The notes below the pieces were generated by a model. That model saw only the letters and a list, made by a program, of their open reading frames with translations. It was not told the origin of the DNA and did not search any database. A DNA stretch of 64,000 nt. Origin: Nocardia kruczakiae NBRC 101016. Its GTDB lineage: Bacteria; Actinomycetota; Actinomycetes; Mycobacteriales; Mycobacteriaceae. Positions 55,637 through 64,000 of this stretch are shown piece by piece (position 1 is the stretch's first letter; each line of letters starts with the position of its first letter). The DNA lies in NCBI RefSeq assembly GCF_001612965.1, contig NZ_BDBL01000008.1, forward strand, positions 62,001-126,000. Direction: 5' to 3'. The translations under genes and the position numbers were made by a program.

Positions 55637-55646
55637 CGCGGCCCGC

Positions 55647-56318
55647 TCAGCCTCGCCGCGCTCGCCGCCGGACGACGGCCACCAGCACCACGAGCATCAG
55701 TGCCGCCGCGAACCCGCCGTAGCGCATCACCCGGGCGGATCCGGCTGCGGCGAGCAGATCCAGTGGCTCGGCCGGGGGGCGCGAGGCGGTCGTGCGCTGC
55801 CGTTGGGCGGTGACGGTGGTCGCGCCCGTGTCGGGCATTTCCGTCACGGCGCGCAGCGGTTCGGCCGGCTGCGCGGAGGCGGTGATCTCGTCGGCGAGGT
55901 TGGTGGCGAACTGCCCGATGAGGGTTCCCGCGACATCGGCCAGCGCGCCCCGGCCGAACTGTGCGGGCTTGCCGGTGATCGCCAGATCGGTGTCGACGAA
56001 AACTTCTGTGCTGCCGTTGTTCTCGACCAACCGGCAGGTGATGGTCGCGGTCGCGGTGCCGTTGCCGCGCGCCTCCCGGCCACGTCCCTCGAGCACCGCG
56101 ACCCCGGCCTGTTCGTCCTGCGAGACGACCTTGATGATCCCGTTGTAGCTCAACCCCACCGGACCGAGTTTGACCTTGATCTTGCCGTGGAAATCGTCGC
56201 CCTCGCGCGAGGTGATGGTCGCGCCGGGCACACACGGCGCGATGCGCTCGAGGTCGAGCAGCACCGGCCAGGCCTGCGCCGCCGGAACGGGAATGGTGAA
56301 CGTGTTGTCGAGTTTCAT
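55647..56318 (-). CDS. CoxG-like SRPBCC protein with C-terminal membrane anchor
   Basis: 223 aa. CoxG domain (FTIPVPAAQAWPVLLDLERI, CVPGATI, FHGKIKVKLGPVGLSYNG), Ala/Pro linker, then one C-terminal helix (YGGFAAALMLVVLVAVV) and RRRARRG. In Oligotropha CoxG recruits carbon monoxide dehydrogenase to the membrane, which fits the anchor. Downstream of coxS by 17 nt, last gene of the coxLMSG-order operon. Confidence 0.88.
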   Translation of the reverse strand: MKLDNTFTIPVPAAQAWPVLLDLERIAPCVPGATITSREGDDFHGKIKVKLGPVGLSYNGIIKVVSQDEQAGVAVLEGRGREARGNGTATATITCRLVENNGSTEVFVDTDLAITGKPAQFGRGALADVAGTLIGQFATNLADEITASAQPAEPLRAVTEMPDTGATTVTAQRQRTTASRPPAEPLDLLAAAGSARVMRYGGFAAALMLVVLVAVVRRRARRG

Positions 56319-56335
56319 GACGGTCCTCGGTCGGA

Positions 56336-56872
56336 TCAGGCCCGCCGCGCGGCGGGTGCGGCGATATCGGCCTCGTCGCCGGTGGACGATTCGGCACCGG
56401 ACTCGCGCGCCTCGGCGGCGGCACGGACCGCGCGCACGATGCCCTGATATCCGGTGCAGCGGCACAGATTTCCCGAGATCGCCTCGCGGATCTCGGTATC
56501 GGTGGGATCGGGATTCTCACGCAGGAACGCCGTCGCGGAGACGATGAAGCCGGGCGTGCAGAAGCCGCACTGCAATCCGTGTTCGGCGCGGAAGGCCTCC
56601 TGCACCGCCGACAGTGTCCCGTCGGATTCCGCGATGCCCTCGACGGTCGTGATCTCGGCGCCGTCGGCCTGGACCGCGAAGATCAGGCAGGAGCGGACCG
56701 CGGCACCGTCGAGCAGAACCGTGCAGGCGCCGCACACGCCGTGTTCACATCCGAGGTGGGTGCCGGTGAGCCCGCAGCGGTCGCGCAGATAATCGGCCAG
56801 CGTCAGCCGGGCCGGGATGGTGTCGCGACGGCGAAAGCCGTTGACCCGCACCGTGATATCGACCTCAGTCAT
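56336..56872 (-). CDS. Molybdenum hydroxylase iron-sulfur subunit (CoxS type)
   Basis: 178 aa. N-terminal plant-type 2Fe-2S cluster Cys in GCEHGVCGACTVLLDG (Cys42, 47, 50) and Cys62; second cluster in LQCGFCTPGFI and GNLCRCTGYQGIV. An extra 20-residue hydrophilic tail follows. Transfers electrons from the Mo site to FAD. Overlaps the FAD-subunit gene by 8 nt. Confidence 0.94.
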   Translation of the reverse strand: MTEVDITVRVNGFRRRDTIPARLTLADYLRDRCGLTGTHLGCEHGVCGACTVLLDGAAVRSCLIFAVQADGAEITTVEGIAESDGTLSAVQEAFRAEHGLQCGFCTPGFIVSATAFLRENPDPTDTEIREAISGNLCRCTGYQGIVRAVRAAAEARESGAESSTGDEADIAAPAARRA

Positions 56873-57740
56873 TGCTCGCCTCCTCTATCGCGCGGCGCCA
56901 CGCCCGCGCCACCATCGCCGCACCGAGCCGGCGGCGGTATTCGGCCGAACCGTGCACATCCGACGAGATCGCCGTCAGCTTCGCGGTCGCCGCGGCGCCG
57001 ACCTCCTCGGCCGCCACCGCATCGGCGGACCGGCCCAGCAACTCGGCCTCGGCCTCGCGTGCCCGCACCGGGGTCGGCGCGAGCCCGAACAGTCCGATCG
57101 CGCAGCGGTCGATACGGGAGTCCCCGTCCAGCCGGACCGCGATCGCCGCCCCGGCCATCGCGAAATCGCCGCTGCGCCTGGTGAATTCCTCGATCGCGAA
57201 GCCGCTGCGCCCGGACCGGACCGGGACGGTGATCGCGGTGACCAGTTCGTCGGGCTCCAGCGCGGTCGTCCACATACCGGTGAAGAAGTCCGCGGCCGCG
57301 ACGGTGCGCCGCCCACGCGGCGACAACGCCTCGATCTCGGCGTCCAGAGTCAACGCCACCACCGGATATTCGGCCGCGGCGTCGGCATGGGCGATCGAAC
57401 CGCCGATGGTGCCGCGGTTGCGGATCTGGAAATGCCCGATCAGCGGTGTCGCCCGGTGCAGCAGCGGAACCGCCCGGCGGATCTTTTCGGAGGCGCCGAC
57501 CGCCGCGTGGGTGGTCCCCGCGCCGATCCGCACACTCGACGCACCGGCCTCGATTCCGCGCAGGTCGTCGACTCGCCGCAGATCGACGAGGTGGTCGAAG
57601 ACCGCCAGCCGCAAGGCCAGCATCGGCACCAGGCTCTGGCCGCCGGCGATGATCTTGGCCTCGTCGCCGAGTTCGGCGAGCAGCGTCACCGCCTCCTCGG
57701 CCGAGGCGGGGGCGTGATAGTCGAAGGCGGCCGGTTTCAC
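56865..57740 (-). CDS. Molybdenum hydroxylase FAD subunit (CoxM type)
   Basis: 291 aa. FAD-binding motifs AKIIAGGQSLVPMLALRL and IGHFQIRNRGTIGGSIAHAD are typical of CoxM/CutM, followed by the CO_deh_flav_C domain (AIAVRLDGDSRIDRCAIGLF). Passes electrons on to an acceptor. Overlaps the large-subunit gene by 4 nt. Confidence 0.94.
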   Translation of the reverse strand: MKPAAFDYHAPASAEEAVTLLAELGDEAKIIAGGQSLVPMLALRLAVFDHLVDLRRVDDLRGIEAGASSVRIGAGTTHAAVGASEKIRRAVPLLHRATPLIGHFQIRNRGTIGGSIAHADAAAEYPVVALTLDAEIEALSPRGRRTVAAADFFTGMWTTALEPDELVTAITVPVRSGRSGFAIEEFTRRSGDFAMAGAAIAVRLDGDSRIDRCAIGLFGLAPTPVRAREAEAELLGRSADAVAAEEVGAAATAKLTAISSDVHGSAEYRRRLGAAMVARAWRRAIEEASND

Positions 57741-60088
57741 ACCGACTCCTTCCCGGCGGCGCGTGCCCGCTCCACCATGTCCACGATCCGTGCGGGTGAG
57801 AGCGGCAACTCCCGGAGCTCGATCCCGAACGGCGACAACGCATCCGCGACGGCGTTGAGCACCGCCGGCGCCGCGCCGATCGCCCCGCCCTCGCCGACGC
57901 CCTTGAAACCGCCCGGCCCCGGACTGGGCGTCTCGACGTGACCGACCTCGATGACCGGCACCTCCATGGCGGTCGGCAGCAGATAGTCCAGGAAGGTCGT
58001 CGCGACCGGATTGCCGCTGTCGTCGTAGGCGAGATGTTCGTAGAGCGCGCCGCCGATGCCCTGCACGGTGCCGCCGTAGATCTGGCCCTCCACCACATCG
58101 GGGTTGATCATCGGGCCGACGTCCTCGCTGACGATATAGCGCAGCAGCGTCACCGCCCCGGTCTCGATGTCGACCTCACAGGTGCAGACGTGGGTGGCGT
58201 TGGCCCAGATCGCCATCTGCGAGGTCTTGTGCCGGCCGCTGGCTTCGAGTCCGGGTGGGACTCCGGGCGGCAGACTGTCGGCCTGGAAGTAGGCGATATC
58301 GGCGATCTCGGCCAGCGTGAGCCCCTTGTCGGGAGCGCTGCGCACGCTCGCGCGGCTGTCGGCGATATCGATCTCCTCCGGCGCGACGCCCAATCGGTGG
58401 GCCGCGATCGCGGCGATCCGCTCGCGCAGGACGGCCGCGGTCTGCCCGATCGCCCCCGCGGTCATCGATCCGGAACGGCTGCCTCCGGTGCCGCCGCCGA
58501 ACGGCGTCACCGCGGTATCGCCCTGAATGGTCGCCACATCCGGCAGCGTGACCCCCAGCGCGTCGGCCGCGAGCTGAACGACCGTGGTCTCCAAGCTGTT
58601 TCCGGCCGAACCGCCCGCCACGTAGACGTTGACCTTGCCGCTGGGTTCGATGCGGATGGTGGCGCCCTCGGTGCTGAGGAACGGGCTCGCGCCGGTGGTC
58701 GGTTCCACATAGGTGCAGGTGCCGACGCCGAGGTAGCGGCCCTGCGCGCGGGCGGCGCGCTGTTCGGCGCGGAAGGCGTCGTAGTCCAGTGTCGCGACCG
58801 CCTGCTCGAGCGTCTCCAGCGGCGAGATGTTGTCGTAGGACATGCCGTTGGGATTGGCCCACGGCAATTCGTCGCGGCGCAACATGTTCCGGCGGCGCAG
58901 CTCGATCGGGTCGATACCGATCCGCCGGGCCGCGTGGTCGAGCAGCACCTCGCGTGCCACCGATTCGAACTGCCACGGCCCCCGATAGGCGACGCGCCCG
59001 ACGGTGTTGGAGTAGAGGAACTTCGCACTGAACGAGGCGTCGGTGATGCGGTAGGGGCCGGGGAACAGGATGCCGACGACCACACCACCGGTGATCGGCG
59101 AGGGCGTGGGATAGGCGCCGACGTTCTGCACGTGATCGATGGAGGCCGCGACGATCCTGCCTTCGGCATCGAATGCCATTGCCACATCGGCGTTCTCGTG
59201 CCGGGCCAGGCCCGAGGCCATCAGATTCTCCTGGCGGTCCTCGATCCATTTCACCGGGGTGCCGAGCGCGCGGGAGGCGAGCATGACACAGGTCTCCTCG
59301 CGCAGTGGCAGCTGTTTGAGCCCGAAACCGCCGCCGGTGTCGCGCGCGATCACCCGGACCTGGTGTTCGTCGATGCCGAGCAGGCGGGCGCAGAAGGCCC
59401 GGACCTCGTGCGGCGACTGGGTGGCGATCCAGATCGTCATCTCCGCCGTCGCGGCCGTCCATTCGGCGAGGATGCCGCGGGTTTCCATCGGCACCGGCAG
59501 ATAGGCCTGCTGAAAGATCTGCTGCCGCACCACATGGGCGGCCGAGTCGAACAGCGGTGCCAGGTCGGACGCCGGGCGCCCGCCCATCGCCCCGGCCGAA
59601 TTGCCGGCGAATCCGGCGTGCACCAGATTCGGCGACTGTTCGGCGGTGGTGTAGTCGACCACCGGATCCAGCGGTTCGTAGTCGATGACGACCAGTTCGG
59701 CGGCGTCTTCGGCGATATAGCGGTCCGCGGCGATCACCAGCGCGACCGGATCGCCGACGAATCGGACCTCCTCCTCGGCCAGCGGCGGACGCGGCACCGG
59801 CGGCATGCCGACCATGTCCAGGTCGTAGGAGATCTCGTGCGCACCGGGATTGAGGTCCGCGGCGGTGTAGACGGCGAGCACCCCGTCGAGTTCCAGTGCC
59901 GCCGAGACGTCGATCGTGCCGATGGTCGCGCGGGGCAGTGGGCTGCGCACGAAGCAGGCGTGCACCGCGCCCGGGCGGGTCACGTCGTCGACGAAGGTTC
60001 CGGCGCCGGTGACCAGGCGCGCGTCCTCGATGCGCGGGACGCGAGCGCCGACGACGGAGGCGCTCGCGGTGGTTGTCGTCGAGGTCAT
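57737..60088 (-). CDS. Molybdenum hydroxylase large subunit (CoxL/xanthine dehydrogenase family)
   Basis: 783 aa from ATG at 60088; an in-frame start at 60172 adds unconserved residues. Mo-pterin binding segments are present (GGGFGLKQLPLREE, GGTGGSRSGSMTAGAIGQ) and the catalytic Glu in GVGEGGAIGAAP. Where form I carbon monoxide dehydrogenases have AYxCSFR and form II AYRGAGR, this one has AYRGPWQFES, so it lacks the CO-type Cys; true substrate unknown, possibly an aldehyde or N-heterocycle. First gene of the operon. Confidence 0.92.
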   Translation of the reverse strand: MTSTTTTASASVVGARVPRIEDARLVTGAGTFVDDVTRPGAVHACFVRSPLPRATIGTIDVSAALELDGVLAVYTAADLNPGAHEISYDLDMVGMPPVPRPPLAEEEVRFVGDPVALVIAADRYIAEDAAELVVIDYEPLDPVVDYTTAEQSPNLVHAGFAGNSAGAMGGRPASDLAPLFDSAAHVVRQQIFQQAYLPVPMETRGILAEWTAATAEMTIWIATQSPHEVRAFCARLLGIDEHQVRVIARDTGGGFGLKQLPLREETCVMLASRALGTPVKWIEDRQENLMASGLARHENADVAMAFDAEGRIVAASIDHVQNVGAYPTPSPITGGVVVGILFPGPYRITDASFSAKFLYSNTVGRVAYRGPWQFESVAREVLLDHAARRIGIDPIELRRRNMLRRDELPWANPNGMSYDNISPLETLEQAVATLDYDAFRAEQRAARAQGRYLGVGTCTYVEPTTGASPFLSTEGATIRIEPSGKVNVYVAGGSAGNSLETTVVQLAADALGVTLPDVATIQGDTAVTPFGGGTGGSRSGSMTAGAIGQTAAVLRERIAAIAAHRLGVAPEEIDIADSRASVRSAPDKGLTLAEIADIAYFQADSLPPGVPPGLEASGRHKTSQMAIWANATHVCTCEVDIETGAVTLLRYIVSEDVGPMINPDVVEGQIYGGTVQGIGGALYEHLAYDDSGNPVATTFLDYLLPTAMEVPVIEVGHVETPSPGPGGFKGVGEGGAIGAAPAVLNAVADALSPFGIELRELPLSPARIVDMVERARAAGKESV

Positions 60089-60236
60089 CGGGCGGCTCGC
60101 ATCGCGGTCATCGGACTGATCCCCTCTTGTTCGCCGTCGGACAAGGACCGGCACCTCGCGGTCGGTTAACAATATATGCCCAAAGTGAGTACGTCGCTAC
60201 AGTATATGGAGAATGCAATTCTCATCGGAGGTCAGC
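60089..60236. promoter_or_regulatory. Divergent promoter region of the large-subunit and XdhC-like genes with palindrome
   Basis: AT-rich for this genome. TATATT (minus strand, from 60170-60180) and TATATG (60203-60208, plus strand) are -10 candidates in the two directions. Immediately downstream of the latter is a perfect palindrome GAGAAT-GCA-ATTCTC (60209-60223), well placed as an operator. GGAGG for the XdhC-like gene is at 60227-60231. Confidence 0.55.
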
Positions 60237-61304
60237 GTGCGCGAACTCGGCGAGCACCTGCGGCGCTGGCATGCCGCCGCCACGACCTACGCCCTGGCCA
60301 CCGTGATCGGCGTGCGCGGCAGTGCGCCACGGGCAGTGGGCACCACCATGGCCGTCTCGGCGGCGGGGCAGGTGCGAGGCAGCCTCTCCGGCGGCTGTGT
60401 GGAGGGCACGGTCTACGAGGAATGCCTGCGAGTCCTCGAATCCGGGGAGCCGGTCCGCCACACCTTCGGCTACAGCGCCGACAACGCCTTCGCCGTCGGG
60501 CTCACCTGCGGTGGTGAACTCGACGTGTTCATCCACCGGGTCACCGCGGCCGAGTACGACACGATCGATGCGGCGCTGGATCCGGATCGGCCGGTCGCGC
60601 TGGTGCGGGATCTGGAATCCGGTGCGATGGTCGCGGTGCGAGCGGATCGCACGGTCGGCGGGCCCGCGGATCCGGCGGTGATCGCGCATGCTCGTGCCAT
60701 GCTCGAGACCGCTACCAGCGCGGTCCGCACCCTCGGTTGCGCGGATCGGGAACGCACGGTGTTCGTGGCGTCCTTCGCGCCACCGCCGCGCATGATCGTC
60801 TTCGGCGCCACCGATTTCACCACCGCGCTGTGCCGGGTCGGGCGGCTGCTCGGCTATCGGGTCACCGTCTGCGAACCACGTCCGGTCTTCGCCGACCGGG
60901 CGCGGCTGCCCGAGGCCGACGAGGTGGTGCGCGATCGGCCCGACCGCTATCTGGCGGGGACGCAGGTGGATTCGCGCACGGTCATCTGCGTGCTGACCCA
61001 CGATCCGAAATTCGATGTGCCGGTACTCGCGGCGGCGTTGCGGCTACCGGTGGCGTATGTGGGGGCGATGGGTTCGCGGCGCTCGGATCGAGAGCGCCGC
61101 GAACACCTGCGCGACAACGGAATCACCGATCGACAGCTGCGTCGGCTGCATTCACCGATCGGCCTGGAACTCGGCGGCCGCACGCCGGAGGAGACCGCGG
61201 TGTCGATCGGCGCCGAGATCGTGGCGGTGCGCCGCGGCGGTTCCGCACAACCGCTCTCGGCGACCGACCGGCCGATCCACGCCGATCCCGGAGTCGCCTC
61301 GTAG
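60237..61304 (+). CDS. XdhC/CoxF-family molybdoenzyme maturation protein
   Basis: 355 aa from GTG at 60237 (GGAGG 5 nt upstream); ATG at 60213 is an alternative that would run through the palindrome. N-terminal XdhC/CoxI domain: ATVIGVRGSAPRAVGTTMAV, SLSGGCVEG; C-terminal Rossmann domain RMIVFGATDFTTALCRVG, YVGAMGSRRSDRERREHL and IGLELGGRTPEETAVSI. Such proteins bind and sulfurate the Mo cofactor for insertion into CoxL/XdhB. Divergent from the structural genes. Confidence 0.93.
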   Translation: MRELGEHLRRWHAAATTYALATVIGVRGSAPRAVGTTMAVSAAGQVRGSLSGGCVEGTVYEECLRVLESGEPVRHTFGYSADNAFAVGLTCGGELDVFIHRVTAAEYDTIDAALDPDRPVALVRDLESGAMVAVRADRTVGGPADPAVIAHARAMLETATSAVRTLGCADRERTVFVASFAPPPRMIVFGATDFTTALCRVGRLLGYRVTVCEPRPVFADRARLPEADEVVRDRPDRYLAGTQVDSRTVICVLTHDPKFDVPVLAAALRLPVAYVGAMGSRRSDRERREHLRDNGITDRQLRRLHSPIGLELGGRTPEETAVSIGAEIVAVRRGGSAQPLSATDRPIHADPGVAS

Positions 61305-61346
61305 TCGGCGGCCGGTGTGCGAATCATCGGCGGTTAACATCCACGC

Positions 61347-61778
61347 GTGGCGAAACTGACAGTATCGGTGGATGTTCCGATCACTCCCGATCGGGCCTGG
61401 TCGCATGCGGCGAATCTGAGCGAACTCGATCAGTGGCTGATCATGCACGAGGCGTGGCGCGGCCGGGTGCCCGATGAGCTCACCCCCGGTACCGAACTGG
61501 TGGGGATCGCCTCGGTGAAGGGGCTGCGCAATCGCGTGCGCTGGACCGTGCGCGCCGCGGAACCGCCGCGCCGGCTCGTGTTGAGCGGCGCCGGCAAAGG
61601 CGGTACCAAATTGGGATTGGAACTGCTGGTCGCGCCGAACGCCTCGGGTTCGGCGGTCACGGTCGACATCGATCTGGGCGGGCGGCCGCTGTTCGGCCCG
61701 ATCGGGGCGACGGTGGCACGAGCGCTGCGGGGCGATATCGAACGCTCACTCGACCGGTTCGTCGACCTGTACTGCTGA
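61347..61778 (+). CDS. SRPBCC (polyketide cyclase-like) family protein
   Basis: 143 aa from GTG; TAACAT ends 6 nt upstream, so translation is probably leaderless. START/Bet v1 fold: VDVPITPDRAWSHAANLSEL, TELVGIASVKGLRNRVRWTV and LELLVAPNASGSAVTVDIDL. Related in fold, not closely in sequence, to the CoxG-like protein nearby. Function unknown. Confidence 0.83.
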   Translation: MAKLTVSVDVPITPDRAWSHAANLSELDQWLIMHEAWRGRVPDELTPGTELVGIASVKGLRNRVRWTVRAAEPPRRLVLSGAGKGGTKLGLELLVAPNASGSAVTVDIDLGGRPLFGPIGATVARALRGDIERSLDRFVDLYC

Positions 61779-61787
61779 GCACGCCCG

Positions 61788-62282
61788 TCATCGCGGCTCG
61801 AGGACGACCAGCGGTATCGTGCGCCCGCCTGCCTGACGCCGATAGAACTCGTAATCCGGTGTCATCGTGACGAATTCGCGCCAGAGGTCCGGATATTCGG
61901 CTGCGGTCGCGACCCGCGCTCGCACCGGGCGCACCTCGGTTCCGATCCGGATCGTGGTGTCGGGGTGGGCGAGGAGGTTGTGATACCAGGCGGGATGGTG
62001 CGGCTGCCCCGCCTTCGACGCCGCGATCGCCACCGCGGCCCCCGCGTCGACATACAGCAGCGGTGAGGTCCGCGGGATGCCGGATTTCGCACCCACGTGG
62101 TCGAGCAGCAGGATGCGCGCATGCCGACGGCCCGGCATGTGCCCGCCGATCCGCCCACCCGACCAACGGTAGAGCGCCACATGGACTTTCGTCGACCGCC
62201 TACCGGCATAGACACCGCGACGGTTGGCGAATCGCGTCGTGGCGGAGACGATTCCGGCGAGCCAGGGCATACCGCCGAGCAT
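61788..62282 (-). CDS. Deazaflavin (F420)-dependent nitroreductase-family protein
   Basis: 164 aa. The pattern RILLLDHVGAKSGIPRTSPL, HHPAWYHNLLAHPDTTIRIG and REFVTMTPDYEFYRRQAGGR is that of the Ddn/DUF385 family, F420H2-dependent quinone or nitro-reductases and relatives. N-terminal 40 residues vary between members. Monocistronic, convergent with the SRPBCC gene. Confidence 0.9.
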   Translation of the reverse strand: MLGGMPWLAGIVSATTRFANRRGVYAGRRSTKVHVALYRWSGGRIGGHMPGRRHARILLLDHVGAKSGIPRTSPLLYVDAGAAVAIAASKAGQPHHPAWYHNLLAHPDTTIRIGTEVRPVRARVATAAEYPDLWREFVTMTPDYEFYRRQAGGRTIPLVVLEPR

Positions 62283-62411
62283 CCCTCATCGCGCATGTTC
62301 CCGCCAGGAACCGATCCGCACGAACGCCCTCCCGTCCCGGTGAGAATCGGGTAACCGGCCCGCAACCACGGCGGGCTTGCGAACCGCATTCACGGCAATA
62401 TGCTTGTGATT

Positions 62412-62813
62412 GTGACGAATCTGCGAATCAGTGAGGCGGCGGCGCTGCTGGGGGTCAGCGACGACACCGTGCGGCGCTGGATCGATCAGGGGCGGTTGCC
62501 GGAGATCCGGCTCGACAGCGGCCGCAAGGGGGTGCGCGGCGCGGACCTGGCCGAGGTGTTGCGTGGTCAGCACGCCGAGGCGCACGAACCCGGTGTCACC
62601 GTCGCCGCCTCGGCCCGTAACCGGATGCGCGGCATCGTCACCCGCATCGTCAAGGACACGGTGATGGCGCAGGTCGAGATGCAGGCCGGACCGTTCCGGC
62701 TGGTCTCGCTGATCAGCCGGGAATCGGTGGACGAACTCGGTCTCGAGGTCGGCAGTATCGCCGTCGCCTCGGTCAAATCGACCCATGTCGTGGTCGAAAT
62801 CCCAGAAAGTTGA
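62412..62813 (+). CDS. HTH-TOBE transcriptional regulator, probable molybdate sensor
   Basis: 133 aa from GTG at 62412, chosen because TATGCT (62399-62404) ends 7 nt upstream (leaderless). N-terminal MerR/excisionase-type HTH (LRISEAAALLGVSDDTVRRW) and C-terminal molybdate-binding TOBE domain (ARNRMRGIVTRIVKDTVMA, LEVGSIAVASVKSTHVVVE). Likely senses Mo and controls modAB, whose first gene begins 5 nt further on, and perhaps the Mo hydroxylase operon. Confidence 0.9.
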   Translation: MTNLRISEAAALLGVSDDTVRRWIDQGRLPEIRLDSGRKGVRGADLAEVLRGQHAEAHEPGVTVAASARNRMRGIVTRIVKDTVMAQVEMQAGPFRLVSLISRESVDELGLEVGSIAVASVKSTHVVVEIPES

Positions 62814-62818
62814 CGAAC

Positions 62819-63604
62819 ATGCAGATCCTCCGGACCGCCGGCGCCGCAGCGGCCGTCGTCGCCGTCACCGCGGCCCTGGCCGGATGCGGGTCCGACGACG
62901 CGACAACCACGTCCGCGACGGGCCGACTCGCGGGCACGGTCACGGTATTCGCGGCGGCCTCGCTCACCGAGACGTTCACGAAACTCGGCCACGACTTCGA
63001 GGCCGCCCACCCCGGCGTGAAGGTCGTCTACAGCTTCGGCGGCAGTTCGGCACTGGCCGAGCAGATCGAGCAGGGGGCACCGGCCGACGTCTTCGCCTCC
63101 GCCGCCCCGGCCGATATGCAGCGGGTGGTCGACGCCGGTGAGGTCACCGCGAAACCGGACACCTTCGTGAGCAATCGGCTGGAAATCGCTGTGCCCAAGG
63201 GTAATCCGGGCACGATCACCGGATTGGCCGATTTCGGCAGGACCGAACCGCGGATCGCGTTGTGCGCGGTGCAGGTGCCGTGCGGTGCGGCCGCGGAGAA
63301 GGTCTTCCAGATCTCCGGCATCACCCCGCAGCCGGATACCCGGGAGCAGGATGTCAAGGCCGTGCTCACCAAGGTGACCCTGGACGAGGTCGACGCCGCC
63401 CTGGTCTACCGCACCGATGTGCAGGCGGCCGGCGACAAGGTGCGGGGCATCGACTTCCCGGAATCGGGGAAGGTGATCAACACCTATCCGATCGCGCCGC
63501 TCGCGAAGGCGCCCAACGCCGCCGCGGCCGCCGCCTTCGTCGACTACATCCACTCCGATCCGGCGAAGCAGGTATTCGCCGCCGCGGGATTCGGCACCCC
63601 GTGA
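62819..63604 (+). CDS. modA: Molybdate-binding lipoprotein of the Mod ABC transporter
   Basis: 261 aa from ATG at 62819 (a TTG 9 nt upstream overlaps the regulator stop and is an alternative). Lipobox LAGC, then the ModA fold: VFAAASLTETFTKLGHDFEA, VYSFGGSSALAEQIEQGAPA, DVFASAA and KGNPGTITGLADF. Captures molybdate (or tungstate) outside the membrane. Overlaps modB by 4 nt. Confidence 0.95.
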   Translation: MQILRTAGAAAAVVAVTAALAGCGSDDATTTSATGRLAGTVTVFAAASLTETFTKLGHDFEAAHPGVKVVYSFGGSSALAEQIEQGAPADVFASAAPADMQRVVDAGEVTAKPDTFVSNRLEIAVPKGNPGTITGLADFGRTEPRIALCAVQVPCGAAAEKVFQISGITPQPDTREQDVKAVLTKVTLDEVDAALVYRTDVQAAGDKVRGIDFPESGKVINTYPIAPLAKAPNAAAAAAFVDYIHSDPAKQVFAAAGFGTP

Positions 63605-64000
63605 GCAGTCCGGGAACGCGGCGGCGGGCGGCATCGGGACGGCGGCCGGTCGTGCTGGTGCTGCCCGCGCTCTGCGCGCTGGCGTTCCTGGTGATCCCGC
63701 TGATCGGCCTGCTGGTGCGCACCCCGTGGGCGAGTCTGTCCGATCGGCTGTTCAGCGCGGAAGTCGGCACCGCCCTGCGACTTTCGCTGATCTGCGCCAC
63801 CTGCGCGACCGCGATCTGCCTGGTGCTGGGCATCCCGCTGGCCTGGCTGCTGGCGCGGGCGCAACTGCCCGGCCGGGGACTGATCCGCGCGCTGGTGACG
63901 GTGCCGCTGGTCCTGCCGCCGGTGGTCGGAGGGGTGGCGCTGCTGCTGGTGTTCGGCCGGCGCGGTCTGCTCGGGCAGTATCTGTACGACTGGTTCGGCG
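63601..64000 (+). CDS. modB: Molybdate ABC transporter permease, N-terminal part (cut by window edge)
   Basis: 133 residues visible from GTG. Helices VVLVLPALCALAFLVIPLIG and the start of the BPD_transp_1 domain (TALRLSLICATCATAICLVL, GIPLAWLLARAQLPGRGLI, TVPLVLPPVVGGVALLL) as in ModB. Continues beyond 64000. Confidence 0.93.
   Translation, partial: MSSPGTRRRAASGRRPVVLVLPALCALAFLVIPLIGLLVRTPWASLSDRLFSAEVGTALRLSLICATCATAICLVLGIPLAWLLARAQLPGRGLIRALVTVPLVLPPVVGGVALLLVFGRRGLLGQYLYDWFG

Noticed and set aside
57737-60088. Calling the enzyme carbon monoxide dehydrogenase
   Set aside because: The active-site loop lacks the form I Cys signature and also differs from form II.

Overview
The window is a high-GC actinobacterial chromosome segment, most likely from Nocardia or a close relative in the Mycobacteriales. 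The evidence is strong G/C bias at third codon positions, many GTG starts, TANNNT boxes placed 6-7 nt before start codons (leaderless genes), and a gene backbone that matches Mycobacterium tuberculosis from Rv3001c to Rv3025c. That backbone is ilvC-ilvN-ilvB, a Cfp6-like PH protein, DoxX, LppZ, gatB, pfkA, gatA-gatC, the Rv3013-like ACT protein, ligA, the Rv3015c-like protein, mnmA and the cysteine desulfurase. Species assignment is inference; no rRNA or tRNA gene was seen.

Region by region. 0-6 kb: branched-chain amino acid synthesis. ilvB-ilvN-ilvC run leftward behind a leader peptide and attenuator; ilvD runs rightward. 6-14.4 kb: conserved backbone genes (DoxX, LppZ, gatB), then a FtsX-type ABC exporter. 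14.9-22.7 kb: a signalling and envelope block on the + strand: histidine kinase, response regulator, transmembrane Ser/Thr kinase, two tandem beta-lactamase-fold lipoproteins, pfkA. 22.8-27.7 kb: a second Ser/Thr kinase, then a two-component operon with an undecaprenyl-diphosphatase gene lodged between the kinase and regulator genes. 27.8-31 kb: a very long ORF joining a phospholipase A2-like domain to an integral-membrane alpha/beta-hydrolase, and a MarR-type regulator. 31-37.5 kb: gatCA, ACT protein, acetyltransferase, ligA, EcsC-like protein.

37.7-43.5 kb is the most unusual part. It holds a secreted protein, two related sigma factors, a Tat-anchored Rieske iron-sulfur protein overlapping the first sigma gene, a Met-rich cupredoxin lipoprotein, a Tat-exported metallophosphoesterase, a small membrane protein and a lone AAA-type ATPase. 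Four transcription units in it carry the same upstream element, GTAACC-N7/8-TATCT. I read this as a candidate redox- or copper-responsive sigma-factor regulon.

43.5-54.9 kb: conserved genes (Rv3015c-like, mnmA, cysteine desulfurase), 3' remnants of F420-type luciferase-like genes, a thioesterase, a molbindin, the mycofactocin genes mftF-mftE without the rest of their pathway, DUF2255, an NAD(P)-binding reductase, a GNAT and a TetR regulator. 55-64 kb: a molybdenum-hydroxylase locus: MobA-like nucleotidyltransferase, CoxG, CoxS, CoxM, CoxL, XdhC, an SRPBCC protein, a deazaflavin-dependent oxidoreductase, a HTH-TOBE regulator, ModA and the start of ModB. Cofactor maturation, apoenzyme, metal sensing and molybdate uptake are thus together; the large subunit lacks the carbon monoxide dehydrogenase signature, so the substrate is unknown.
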